A stretch of 64,000 bases of DNA from Phalacrocorax aristotelis (Eukaryota > Chordata > Aves > Suliformes > Phalacrocoracidae), in NCBI RefSeq assembly GCF_949628215.1, contig NC_134282.1, positions 17,030,723 to 17,094,722 of the forward strand. Reading direction: 5' to 3'. Every line of letters starts with the position of its first letter. Position 1 is the stretch's first letter. This document shows, piece by piece, positions 12,330-24,600 of the stretch. Both the position numbers and the translations under genes were made by a program. The notes under the pieces were generated by a model that was not told the DNA's origin, ran no database searches, and worked only from the letters and a program-made list of their open reading frames with translations.

Positions 12330-15300
12330 TGTAAACTTGCAAGAATGAGAGGAGTGTCAAAGGAAGAAAAGTTCTGCCCCAAGGGCTTATGATTTATACA
12401 AACATGATGGCCAGAAGGAGCACAACACAATGAAGAGAAGTTCAAATGGCTTAACATCACAGGCAGTGAACAGGTTTCCAATGTGTGCAACCATATTCAC
12501 TAAAGCCAGGTCCTCACCTTTGATGACTTCTTGCATCCATCCCCTGGTCTATGCACCACTGTTCTGACAGACTTGTTGGTAGAGCCTCTGCTGAATGCCT
12601 GCATCTGTCACAGGGGACTGGAAGTGGCACAAAGCTGGTGAATAGCTAGCAGGCCCCTGGCCACACACTTAAAAGTCACTTAAAAATCTCCTTCTCTGAC
12701 TGAAACCTGGTGCTATGGGCATTTCTTCACCACAGGACCTAAGTCCCCACAGCAAAATAGGTTGTAGCACGGTCCCATGCTTAGGGACTTTGTGTGTAAC
12801 TGATGGTAGCTCTGAGTGGAATCTGACATCCTAGAGAAAGGAAACACAATCATTGGTCAGGACCATGGCCATCTGGTTGCACTAACCACTGAGGCACACT
12901 TCCAGGTGTTTAGTTCATTATAAGGCAAAGAGGGAGATATAAAAATTCAAGATGGGGCACTGGCTAATAGCTGGCTGTTAGTTTCTCATCCCAAGAGACA
13001 GCAGAAGACCTGGAAGACATGGACAAGGGGACAACAAATCAGCATTCTCATCTGTTAATGCTTACGGGGCCACAGTGAACACAAGAACAGGGAGAGGAAA
13101 TCAGCTTGCCTTACAGTGCAGGCATCTCCATCCCACCTGAGCACTCTGGGCTCATGTCATAGCTGCTGGAGAAAAATAGGGGAGATTATCCAGGCTTGTT
13201 TGGGCTGTCAGGTTTAGGTGACTCATCCCCTACACACATCTATTGCTCTCTGCTTTTTAAAAGGGGTGTCTAGACAGCTCAGGTGAGGTGTTACCGTGTC
13301 CACATTCAGTGGAATGAATGCCCCTCAAAGAACCAAGTGCTGTGCCAAGGAGACCCTCTGACAATAACTTGGTAAGCACTGCAGAGTGCTACAAACAGGG
13401 AAAGGAGGTCTAGACACCCATGGGGATTTAGTGGCCTCACTCCTGGCTGGCTTATATAGTCAGGCATGGGCTGCATGCAAAAACCAGTGCCCAAACCCCA
13501 GCTCTCCTTTTCTCCCAGCATGTTTTGACAACTCTGCTGCTCCCCTCTTGGAGCTCTGCAGAAACAGCAAGGAGCGGCACAGTGAGGGGGGCAGAGATTG
13601 ACAAAGTTCCCAATTAACTCAATGGATGAGCTTCTCCAAGCAACTCTCAGCATCTGGATGCAAACAGGCATGCTGCCCTCGCTGCTGCTGCTGCGTGGTC
13701 TCCAAGGCAACATCCAAGGGTGTGTACACAACAGGATCTTCAGGTAGCTGCTTGTGTGACACTGAACATCATCACAACCTTTTATTCCTGGCACAGGGCG
13801 CAGAGAGATGAATGGAGCTGATATGAAAAATGACACCGCCCTACTAGAATGTGTCTAATTCTCCAGTGTCATTCTCAAAAGCTGACTATGTGTCTAAATA
13901 CATATATACACAGAAACACAAACACACCTCACTGCCCTTTGTCACAATACCAATTGTTGGTATCAGTTGTACCAACACTGCTTAACTTAAAAGGAGTTAA
14001 GAAAGCCCAAAATCTGTATCTAACACATACCAAGACACCATAATATCTCTGTTGTTGTTGTTGATTTTCACTACTCATGGTCCAATCCTAATGATGGCCA
14101 TCTGAAGCAAAGGGCAATAATCATCGTGTTTGTCTTTGGGTGTGTGCTCAAATGGCTTGGGACTGAAGAGTAGTAAGTGAATAGTTTTCATAAAAATATC
14201 TAAATACAAACAGAAATTTGGAGTCCAGTCCTGCTTCCATTTGCAGTCAATTCCTTGAGCAGACAGGTCCCAGTAGTAACTCTGGAGATATCTCCGGTGA
14301 GAGAACAAGTGAGGTCTGGAGGATCCTGCAGACAAGTTGTCTGTCCAAATGCAACAAGGACTCCAAACAGAGGATCTAACAAAAAAGGTTTACTGCCTCA
14401 CACAGTGGGCATTCACATGAAGAACTCTATTATCTATGAACCAGACACAGTGATTTTACTGAGTGCCCTGGTGTTCTTGTCTGATGGCCTGCAGGTTGCC
14501 AGTTCTCCAAACCTTGGGAAGCATTATTAAACATCTTATTTTGCTCTTATACCAAAGTTCAAACAGCTGCACCTCTTCTGGTATTTGGGCATATGATGAT
14601 GACCATGAACTTAACCAAAGGACTTTTCAACCACTAGGAGCCTTCCCAGAGGCATGAAGAAAGGGCAGCCCTGGAAGTCAAGGGACAATTAATGCACTGA
14701 CAAGCAGGTAGACAGGGACTTGTGCAGAAATATCTGCATGTGCATGTGTGAGGGGAAGAGACAAGATGAACAAGTCTTTCCTTGAGGCTATGTCTTTACT
14801 CTTTTGGACTGGCACATGTCTCCTTTATTTTCAATAATAGAGGTAATTATATCTGAAATGTTCAACTGTAAATCCATCACACAACTAAGGGAAATCAAAC
14901 TGCACAGCACTATGGGAACATTTAAGGATGGATTATGGACAGAGATTCTGAAAAGCACACTCCATGTTTTCCATCACTTGACATAAAGACTCAGGCAGCT
15001 TACTGCTTTCCCCTGGGACTGTCTATCTTCCCACCACAAGATAAGAGAACCACACTGATTCCAGTGAGAATCACTAGTGTACTGTGGCAGAACAAAAAAA
15101 ACCTTCAGAGAGACATTTATGGTTTGGGTTTCCTTTAAAATTTTTTGACCCTTCTTATCACTAAACAAAGCTTGTGGTCTTTCCTAGATAATCAACAATT
15201 AAACTCATATAAAACCACATGCCTGGATAAAGCTAGTCTTATGCAACTTGGATGAAGCTTTTTCCCACTGTAATTATTATTGAAGAAATCTATCATTATA

Positions 15301-15696
15301 TTTTACAGGGAAGCCTAAAATGCAAAGCACTTAGTAAAAAATACAGATGAACCAGTGCATTGCCAAGTCATCCCACCCTCTTCCACCTATATTTAAAAAT
15401 AAAAGAAAAAAGAAGAAAAAAGTACTAAAAGAGGACGTTCATTCTTTCCTTATAGGATCACCAGTGATAGTCACCTTTCGTGGGCAGTGAAGAAGGGAGT
15501 GCTTGGGCTTACCTTACAGTTTTGTCTGTGTGGAAGCCTCTCCAGTTCAATGCTGGAGTGATGGTGCTGATGAAAGCATGGGTCCAAGAGTGGGCTTAAA
15601 TACAAGGTCCAGTGTCCTCCATGCCTGTCTGTATTGGCAGCTGCTGGCCAGGCTCAGGCCCAAGGCATAAGTCCTTGCTTTGAAACAGTGAGCTTG

Positions 15697-15720
15697 GAAT
15701 AGAATCATAGAATCATAGAA
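15697..15720 (-). repeat. CR1 3'-terminal octamer repeats
   Basis: On the element strand this reads as repeated attctatg-type units that end the CR1 copy. CR1 elements lack a poly(A) tail and end in such octamers, which marks this as the true 3' end and fixes the orientation. Confidence 0.93.
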
Positions 15721-15790
15721 TTGTTAAGGTTGGAAAAGACCCTTAAGATTATCGAGTCCAACTGCTAACTTATCACCGCTAAGTCCACCA

Positions 15791-18631
15791 CTAAACCATA
15801 TCCTCAAGCACCACATCTACCCTTCTTTTAAATACCTCCAGGGCTGGTGACTCAACCACTTCCCTGGGCAGCCTGTTCCAATGCCTGACCATGTTTTCAG
15901 TAAAGAATTTTTTCCTAATATCCAACCTAAACTTCCCCTGGCACAGCTTGAGGCCATCTCCTCTTGTCCTATCACTTGTTACTTGGGAGAAGAGACCAAC
16001 ATCCACCTCGCTACAACCTCATTTCAGGTAGTTGTAGAGAGGGATAAGGTCTGCCCTCAGCCTCCTCTTCTCCAGACTAAACAACACCAGCTCCCTCAGC
16101 CGCTCCTCATAAGACTGGTTCTCCAGACCCTTCACCAACTTCATTGCCCTTCTCTGGACACGCTCCAGCACCTCAATGTCCTTCCTGTACTGAGGGGCCC
16201 AAATCTGAACACAGTACTCAAGGTGTGGCCTCACCAGTGCCGAGTACAGGGGCACCATCACTGCCCTGCTCCTGCTGGCCACACTATTCCTGATGTAAGC
16301 CAGGATGCTGTTGGCTTTGGCTGCCTGAGCACACTGCTGGCTCATGTTCAGCCGGCTGTCAACCAGCACCCCCAGGTCCTTTTCCACCAGGCAGCTCCCC
16401 AGCCACTCCTCCCCAGGCCTGTAACATTGCATGGGGTTGTTGTGACCAAAGTGCAGGACCCAGCACCTGACCTTGTTGAATCTCATACCGTTGGCTCCAG
16501 CCCAATGATCCAGCCTGTCCAGGTCCCTCCATAGGGCCTTCCTGCCCTCCAGAAGATGGACATTTCCACCCAGCCTGGTGTCATCTGAAAACTTACTGAG
16601 GGTGCACTCAATCCCCTCATCCAGATCATCAATGAAGATATTTCACAGGACCAGCCCCAACACTGAGCCCTGGGGAACATCACTCGTGACCAGCTGCCAA
16701 CCAGATTTGACTCCATTCACCACCACTCTCTGGGCTCGGCCGTCCAGCCAGTTTTTAACCCAGCGCAGAGTTTACTTGTCCAAGCCGTGAGCAGCCAGCT
16801 TCTCCAGGAGAATGTTGTGGGAGACAGTGTCAAAGGCCTTACTAAAGTCCAAGTAGACAACGTCTACAGCCGTCCCCTTATCCACCTTATCATAGAAGGA
16901 GACCAGGTTAGGAAGGCAGGACATCCCTTTCATAAATCCATGCTGGCTGAGCCCGATCCCCTGGGTTTCCTGCATGTGCTGCGTAATGGTATTCAAGATG
17001 ATCTGCTCCATGACCTTTCCCGGCACCGAGGTCAGGCTGACGGGCCTGTAGTTCCCTGGATCCTCCTTCCGACCCTTCTTGTAAAGGGGCATCACATTCG
17101 CTAGTTTCCAGTCATCTGGGACCTCCCCGGTTGACCAGGACTGCTGATGAACGATGGAGAGTGGCTTGGCGAGCTCCTCTGCCAGCTCCCTCAGTATCCT
17201 TGGGTGGATCCCATCCGGCCCCATGGACTTGTAAACATCCAGGTGAAGGAGCAGGTCAGTGACTGCCACCTCTTCAACAACTGGGACTTCATTCTGCATA
17301 CTAGCTCCATTTCCCAGCACAGGGGCCTGACAACCCTGAGGATGACCAGTCTGACTATTAAAGACTGAGGCAAAGAAAGCATTAAGTACCTCAGCCTTCT
17401 CCTCATCTTTCTTGGCAAGGTTACCTTCCGCATCCAATAAAGGAGGGAGATCCTCTCTGGCCCTCCTTTTGTCACTGGTAAATTTATAAAAACATTTTTT
17501 GTTATCTTTAATGGTGGCAGCCAGTTTAAGTTCCAACTGGGCCTTCGCCTTTCTAATCTTTTCCCTGCATAACCTCACAATATCCTTGTAGTCCTCCTGA
17601 GTCACCTGCCCCTTCTTCCAAAGGCGGTAAGCTCTCCTTGTTTTCTTGAGTTCCAGCCAAAGCTCCCTGTTCAGCCAAGCCGGTCTTCTCCCCTGCCTGC
17701 TCGACTTACGGCACATGGGGATGGCCTGCTCCTGTGCCTTTGAGACTTCCTTCTTTAATAACATCCAGCCTCCCTGGACTCCTTTGCCCTTCAGGACTGC
17801 CTCCCAAGGGACTCTGTTAACCAGACTCCTTAACAATCCAAATTCTGCCCTTCTAAAATTCAGGCTAGCGGTTTTGCTGACCCCCTTCCTTACTTCTCCA
17901 AGAATCGAAAACTCTATCATGTCATGGTCGCTGAGCCCAAGACAGCCTCCGACCACCACATCACCCACCAGACCTTCTCTGTTCATAAACAGCAGGTCCA
18001 GTGGGGCAGCTCCCCTGGTTGGCTCGCTCACCAGCTGCGTCAGGAAGTTATCTCCCACACACTCCAGGAACCTCCGAGACTGCTTTCTCTCTGCTGTGTT
18101 GTATTTCTAGCAGATATCTGGTAAGTTTAAGTCTCCCACGAGAACAAGGGCTAGAGATTGTGAGACTTCAGCCAACCTTTTGTAGAGTACTTCATCTGTC
18201 TCCTCATCCTGGTTGGGTTGTCTATAACAGACTCCCACCAGGATGTCTGCTTTATTAGCCTTCCCCCTGATCCTCACCCATAAGCACTCAACCTTATCAT
18301 TACCATTGCTGAGTTCTAGACAGTCAAAACAATCTCTAACGTACCAGGCTACCCCTTCACCTCTCCTTCCTTGCCTGTCCCTTCTAAAGAGCTTGTAGCC
18401 ATCCATTGCAGTGCTCCAGTTGTGTGAGTCATCCCACCATGTTTCTGTGATGGTGATCACATCATAGTTTCACTGGCACGCAATGGCTTCCAGCTCCTCC
18501 TGATTATTGCCCATGCTGCGTGCATTGGTGTATATGCACTTCAGTTGATCTATTGATCTCTTCTCCAACACAGGCATGCCACCCCTAGGCTCATTCCTAG
18601 CAAGCCTGGCATTATCCCCTTTTCCCTTCAT
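15791..18631 (-). pseudogene. CR1 ORF2 (endonuclease-reverse transcriptase), five nonsense codons
   Basis: Numbering codons from the ATG at 18,631 leftwards, the frame runs to the natural stop at 15,791-15,793 (codon 947). The family protein nicks target DNA and copies its own RNA there. The endonuclease comes first: the conserved YTNARSMG at about codons 34-41, ETWWDD at about 63-68, GDLN near 168-171 and SDHD at about 234-237. The reverse transcriptase follows: PDGIHP at about 472-477, NYRPVSLTS at about 527-535, the catalytic YLDFSKAFD at about 593-601, VPQGS at about 652-656, and FSDD (usually FADD) at about 681-684. The C-terminal CR1 domain ends at codon 946. Stops fall at codons 54 (TGA, 18,470-18,472), 175 (TAG, 18,107-18,109), 620 (TAA, 16,772-16,774), 663 (TGA, 16,643-16,645) and 871 (TGA, 16,019-16,021). 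All segments share one frame, so there is no net frameshift. The ATG choice is tentative; it follows an upstream in-frame TGA. Confidence 0.9.
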
Positions 18632-18690
18632 ATCTAGTTTAAAGATCTCTCAGTGAGGCCTGCTAAATCCTGAGCCAGAATCCTTTTCCC

Positions 18691-21600
18691 CCTTTGGACT
18701 TTCTGCTGCTGGGACGGTGCACAGCTGCACACAGCTGGCCTGAGCTGCCAAGCCAAATGAGGGGAAGGCACCATGTGTTCTCCCTTGGGAAGGGGGCTGC
18801 CATTTCAGTACCTGCTTATAGGAAAGGAAGGAGAGGGTGGTTTGAGTACAGCCTCAGACATGGGCTTCACTAGCAAAACAGAGGAAGAGGTCAGGAACTA
18901 GAGTGTGCTCAGATCCTCTGGGGTCAATAGGGTTCTTAGTGCACAGGTGAGCTGTATCTGACATTAAGAGCAGAGGCAAGAGTCATTTTCACCTTTTTTC
19001 CCAGCAGTTCTTCCTCAATATGAATAGAGAGTGACTTTTTTTTTTTTTAAGTGATCTTTGGGTAAGGAATGCCATTACTTACACCACAGTCATTTGGGAT
19101 AATATTTATTACCAGGCTCAGGCAAGAAAGATCAAATCTTTACTTCAGGGCATCCACTGACTTATAACTGCAGAAATGTCAGCAACAAAAATAGTCAAAT
19201 GCAAAATGGATCATGAGTGTACAGGGGTTGAATCTGAAACCATAATGTTTGGTGAGGATTTTTTGTTTTGTTTTACTTTGGGGTTTTACTTAGGTAACAT
19301 TCTACATAAGTGTAAGGGCTAGAAACACATTTTGGATGTTGGTTTTGTTTCTTTTTTTAAAAGAGAACTTAATTTCTTAGATAATAACAGATTATTTTTT
19401 CCAAAAGCATCACATTGCAGAATTCAGGATAAAATTATGACAACTGGCTACATAGTAACTTCTACTCCCACTTCTGCATGAAGCATTGTATAAATGTTAA
19501 ATTGATTGAAAACTACACAACTTTCTTCCACTTACCACATTTGGATTGTTAAACAAACCAAATATCTTCATATCTGGAGTATCACCCAATCTTACTTGAA
19601 ACATTTTGACTGGCCTGGATTTGTTTCTTTGCTTGAATTAGTGGGACAAGTACTCCACCCCTCCTTTTTAAAAGACTTAAGCTGCATCATTTAAATTACT
19701 TGGAACAGGGTGCAGGGACCATCAGGAAAGGATTAACTGTAACAAAATCTTTGTGAGGTTAAAAACTGGACAAGCTGGCCATTTAAATTCTGTGATGGGC
19801 CATTTGCCTGTAGAAAACCAACCTTCCAAAAAACAACCCAATTACATGTGTCTGCCTTAGAGGTGTGCATGAGGGTTTCTGTTGTTACTGGAAGATGCCC
19901 CAATGGAAATGCCTCCATAAAGCTTTTAAGGAGACACCAGCTTAGACAGAGTGGACAATTGGACTACAGACTAGGATTTAATTAGTGAGAGGCGTGAAAA
20001 GCCAGCAATCCAGCCCAGCATTCCCTGGATTTTGTCTCTGGCACAGGAAGGGTTTGCATGTTTCCCGCTTGTGGCTTCTATTTTAGCCTGTATTCATTGC
20101 TGAGATGCTTTGACACAGCTGTGCTGGTTCATTAACTGCCCAGCATGTCACTCAGCCCAAACAAATGGCTTTGGAATAGTGTTTTCCAACGACTTAAGGG
20201 AAGGTTAGACCTCTGTGAGAAAAGGAAGGTGTTGGTCTAGGAGGTATTTAAGAATCTCATGAGATACAGTAAAAATTAATACCAGAGAAAACCACTCAAG
20301 CAGGAGTAAGGCAGATTCCCACAGCAAAAAAGGCTGGGACTCAAGTGGGGATTTCAGGAATAATCCTCACCTGATGAAACCCTACCAAGACACCAGTGAC
20401 CAATGAACTCGGATCTCCCTTTGTGTAACAGCTCATATCTCTAGTAGAGACCTCACTGCTCCTGAAGCTTTCCCTGTAGGCTCAGAAGTGAACATTTTGC
20501 AGGCACTAAGTGGACACCAAGAATAAGGGAAATGGATCTGCAGCATCCCCACCCACTTCTGCTCATTGCATCCTGCTCTCAGGCGAGAACCATTTGCAAA
20601 ATTAGAGCACGCTCAAGCCTTGCCCTTGAATGCTTCAATTAGGAAGGTGCCCTGCCCTATTCCAAAAGCTGCGTCAGAGATGTGCTGAGCTGTGCAGCTG
20701 CTAGTTGGGTGCTGTTTCCAAAGAAGCAGGGTCCATATCATGCTGCAAGTGACTCATGCTGAGGTCATCCCACTCAGGAAGAGACAGAAGGAATAGTGCC
20801 ACCTCTTCCTCCGGGGAGGCCTCACAGCATGGAAGGATAAGGCAGGTGCTGCAAGCGGGGAGGTTTCGGGGCTTCCCACTGCCTTGATCCTTGGATCCCT
20901 GTTTTGTGAAGGGGAGAGGGAGACAGGCCATGGGGAACATACTATCTGCCAGCCCACACTATGGCATCCATCACAGTGACAGCCCTTGGCCACAGGCAAC
21001 CTGGGAGGAGCAGCCCCAGCACGCAGCCCCAGCATGCTGGCATGCCTCCACTCCTCCACTCCTCTCCCCAAGCCTTGCTGTAACCACTGTGCTGCCCCAC
21101 CATAATGCAGTCTACTTTCTCCTGCCTCGCCATGTGCATTAATACAATGCCCTGTAACCACTCGCTTCATCCTTCACATGGGTAGTCTCTGGAAGACCCC
21201 AATGGCCCCAGGTAGAGTAAGGGACTGTGGATATTTGGTTTTAAAGGCAGGAGATTAGGAAATCCATGTGGCACCACAATAGGCATGAAGTCTCCATGAC
21301 TATTACCATGCAGGTGCTAACCCTAACTCAATATCCAGCCACGGGGTCACTCATCCAAAATGTTTCCCAAGGCATCTAAAACTAATTTAGAAAACACTAG
21401 TTTTATTCTAAAAATCTGATTCAGGCTCAGGCAGCTCAGCAGGAAGTGAGTACAGCAGCCCTAGAGCTGTCAAGTCCGGCCCCCCTTGTGGCACGGCACC
21501 GCTCAGCATGAACCATCACTAGGTCTATCATTTATACGCTCACATCTCCATCTCTAGAAGCACGGCTGCTTAAGAAAATAAGGACTTTGTAATGCTGTTT

Positions 21601-24600
21601 CCCAAACCATCCTGGTCTGCTTGTCACTGTGGTGTTGTAGCTTTTGACCTGCACCGTTACAGTTCTTTCCAAATGGGTTCCCCTGGTAGTCGCCTCCCAT
21701 GCACATGAATTCACACGTGTCTGCACCACGCAAGCTGCTTACACCTGCTCTTCCAGGTAGTCATTGCCATTCAAATTGCCCATTAGAAACCCAGCTTGGC
21801 CCAAAAGCTGAAGAGATTGACCAAAACATATTTTGCTGCTCTTCCTGCAAAACTCTCGAACTCCTGAAAGTTGAACACATGAAAGCAATCTGAGGTTAGC
21901 GTGTAATACACAAACCACATAAAAGAGGTAATTTAGCATTAGACACATGTTACCAGAAGCAGGTTGAAACTAATACAGGTTTTGCATTCAGGTCATAAAA
22001 TACAGCACTTATATTGTTCTGTGAGGCGTCCCTACTTAGTGTGCCTTGATGGGGGAATAACTACAAGCACTCTGATGTCAATACAAGCTGAATACAAAAA
22101 AACTCCCTTCTCCTTCACTTTTCTTCCCCATGAGAGAGATGCTCACATCCGTGGGACAGTCTCTGAGTGGTGACAGACAATTCAGGAGAAAGACTAATTT
22201 CTTCTTTTCTGTTCCCTTTCCAAACCCACCGAAAGGCCACATCAACAAGCTGAATCCAAGCACTCTGGTAATCCGATAACATTATTTTTTAGCACTGCCA
22301 TCATATGCCTTTAAAACCCAGTGCCAATGATCCAGTTGGAGCACTAGCAGGGAGAGTACACGCTCCCCAGTGCTGCCCACTGACTGTGCCTCTGGCATAG
22401 CGGGACGAGCACAGAGCTCAGCCTCCAAGCAGGAGTAAGGAACCCATGAGAGATCTCTCTTGTGATCCTGGGAGAAACCACACACAACCTAATGTTAGCA
22501 ACTTCTGTCCATGGTTGATGTTACCACTATTTCTACAGCCTCTAAAGCTCAACCTCTCACTTTAAGCCAGAAAAAACAACAAATTCAATATATTTCAAAC
22601 AACATGGTGTTCTGAAAATAGAGTTGTGCTGCACCTTTAAAAAGTATGTTGGCAGAGAATCTGGGTTTACTTTGAAAGTTAGTTTGGTATGAAAGAGCTA
22701 CACAGCAAAATGTTAAGTCCCTTTAGAGAACAGAATGAAATAAAAGCAGATATTTCTTTTCTTAACACCTTGTCAGCAAAATTCTCCTTCCTGGGCAAGA
22801 TTTTTTTTCTTCTGCAAAATTATTGTGCTAGTTTGCCAACGATGCTTTTCTAAGACCAACCACATAAGCAACGTAGCTTGCTTTCTCATCCTGCCTCTCC
22901 CAACACTTCAACACTCCCTCCTGCAGCCTAGGTAGAAAATTCTTTGCCTTGGGGCTTGCAATGAAACTCATATAAGTTATTGGGAGAAAATGCTGCAGTG
23001 ATGTAGAACCCACTTCCCTCTTCCCTCTGTTGCTATTTTTTTTAAAGTTCCTGACCCTGACTTTCAGCTGCTGTTCCAGCTAGCATCTGAGAAATTGATT
23101 TGATCTGAGATATGTCTACTGATGTATTTTAGACTGAAACAAACCTACCAAGGGGCACTAAAAATATGAAGTTCTATCAACTCAGAGTTAGGCTGAAAAA
23201 AATTCCAGTGCAACCGATGGCCTAACTTCCCTTCTATTCCTAATGATGTGCTGGACAAACACGACAATTCAAATGATTCTGTGGTCTGCATTCAACTTAC
23301 TCAGCCTTTTAAAGAAAAACCTGGATGGAAAAGTGAATATTAATCAAAACACACTATCACTGAGAATTTTTAGGACCTTCCTATAAAAGGGGCAATCACC
23401 AAAGACTACAGGTCAAGACAGTCTATGTCCTATTTTTAACTCTTTATTCACCAGCTGAGAATAGCTGGAAGAAAAATAAAGGTATCACACATTGACCTTA
23501 ATTAAGATGGTGATTCACCCTTTGCTCTCTGAAAACATACAGAACAGCTTGAAGCTGGAAGGCTTACTGGCAAAGAGAGTTTGGGTGAAGAGGTAATATT
23601 TACCATGCAGGGCTTCTTTTGAGGCCCATTATAGGGTTCCTGAAAGACACGTTATCCCAGAGAACAAGCACAGTCATTCAGTTGTTTTTTTCTGGAAACC
23701 TAGAGAAATACAAGTATGGAAGATATTGGGTTTTAAAAGCCTGGAAATCCCAAGTTAATATAACCTTACTCTGGTCCTTATAAAACAAGGCCTTCTTCAA
23801 TAAAATACATTTGTCTTATGAAAAAAAATTGCAACATCCGGTAAACAAAACCATCTTTTATTCTTCCCCATCTCATTTTTTGTTCCAGGTGAAATGCCCT
23901 TCCAGAATATCTCCAGATAGAATGTTTGCCTTGTAAGATTTAGCATGGCATATTTCAGTATTATTTTTTGCTTTGATTGGATCCTCACAAAGTTAATTTC
24001 AAGAGCAATCTGTTTCTTGACTAATGAGACCCAATATTGAAGGTATGTGGAGAAGGGAAAATGTCTTTCCAGTGTTATCACTGAGGTGCTCCAGAGGTCA
24101 CTAGCTGATCCAAACCCAAAGACACTTTTCTAAAGAAGAGGAGATGCCTTAAAAGATATCATTAAAGATATTTCTACCGTTGATCCACAAATGTATTAAA
24201 TGTAATCATCACACAATCTATCTTGAATATTTATAAAACACCAATAACTACATTACTTGTATCAGTTTACAGTCATGTTAGTAAATGCCTTCAGATGAAC
24301 AAAGGAACTTCTTCTCTATCTACCATATTCATATAGCACCTTAGGTTGGTAAAGAGCATTTCCTTACTGCATTGCAAAGCTGCTGGATTTTGACTTTAAA
24401 ATAGATTTCAAAACAAAAAGGACATGGAAGAGGACATAGATAATTTGGTGCACAGCCCAGTTTTTGCAGTCCAAGAGCAAATGTTCTTACAATGCTGTCA
24501 TAGCAACAGGATGGATGGCTGACAGTGGGCTAGACCACTTAACACAAGTGCAGAAACTGCAGACACCAAGTTCCCAGCTGAAACCATCCAAAACTTTGGC

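Larger units (their letters stand above)
1..15696. other. Non-coding stretch, no recognised gene
   Basis: I see no host exon, RNA gene or long interspersed repeat that I can name here. The longest open frames (for example 13,306-13,836 on the minus strand, 176 codons, and 4,695-5,150 on the plus strand, 151 codons) have no recognisable domain. Their residue composition is what translated non-coding DNA gives. CpG is depleted, as in ordinary vertebrate DNA. The stretch holds only the short simple repeats listed separately (5.3, 5.9, 8.8, 10.9 and 12.3 kb). Old, unrecognisable repeat remnants could be hidden in it. Confidence 0.6.
15697..18690 (-). mobile_element. CR1 LINE retrotransposon, 5'-truncated, minus strand
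   Basis: This non-LTR retrotransposon of the CR1 clade runs right to left. Its 3' end lies at about 15,697, where the plus strand shows two copies of agaatcat followed by agaattg; this is the reverse complement of the CR1 terminal octamer attctatg. A short 3' untranslated region (about 95 bases) separates this end from the natural ORF2 stop. The body carries an apurinic-type endonuclease and a reverse transcriptase in one frame. The right end is blurred: CR1-like sequence continues past a possible ORF2 start at 18,631 and fades at about 18,660-18,700, so ORF1 and the 5' untranslated region are missing. CR1 copies are usually 5'-truncated and lack clear target-site duplications, and none is obvious here. 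Sequence on both sides is unique-looking. The element is a degraded copy and cannot be autonomous because of its stop codons. Confidence 0.96.

Noticed and set aside
15881..18258. Several plus-strand open frames (up to 217 codons at 15,881-16,534) inside the CR1 region
   Set aside because: They are antisense shadows of the minus-strand CR1 ORF2, whose motifs are unmistakable.
23205..23290. Stretch reminiscent of a CR1 3' end (cttcccttct, then aatgattctgtgg)
   Set aside because: The resemblance is limited to short words and no ORF2 tail is present; too weak to call.
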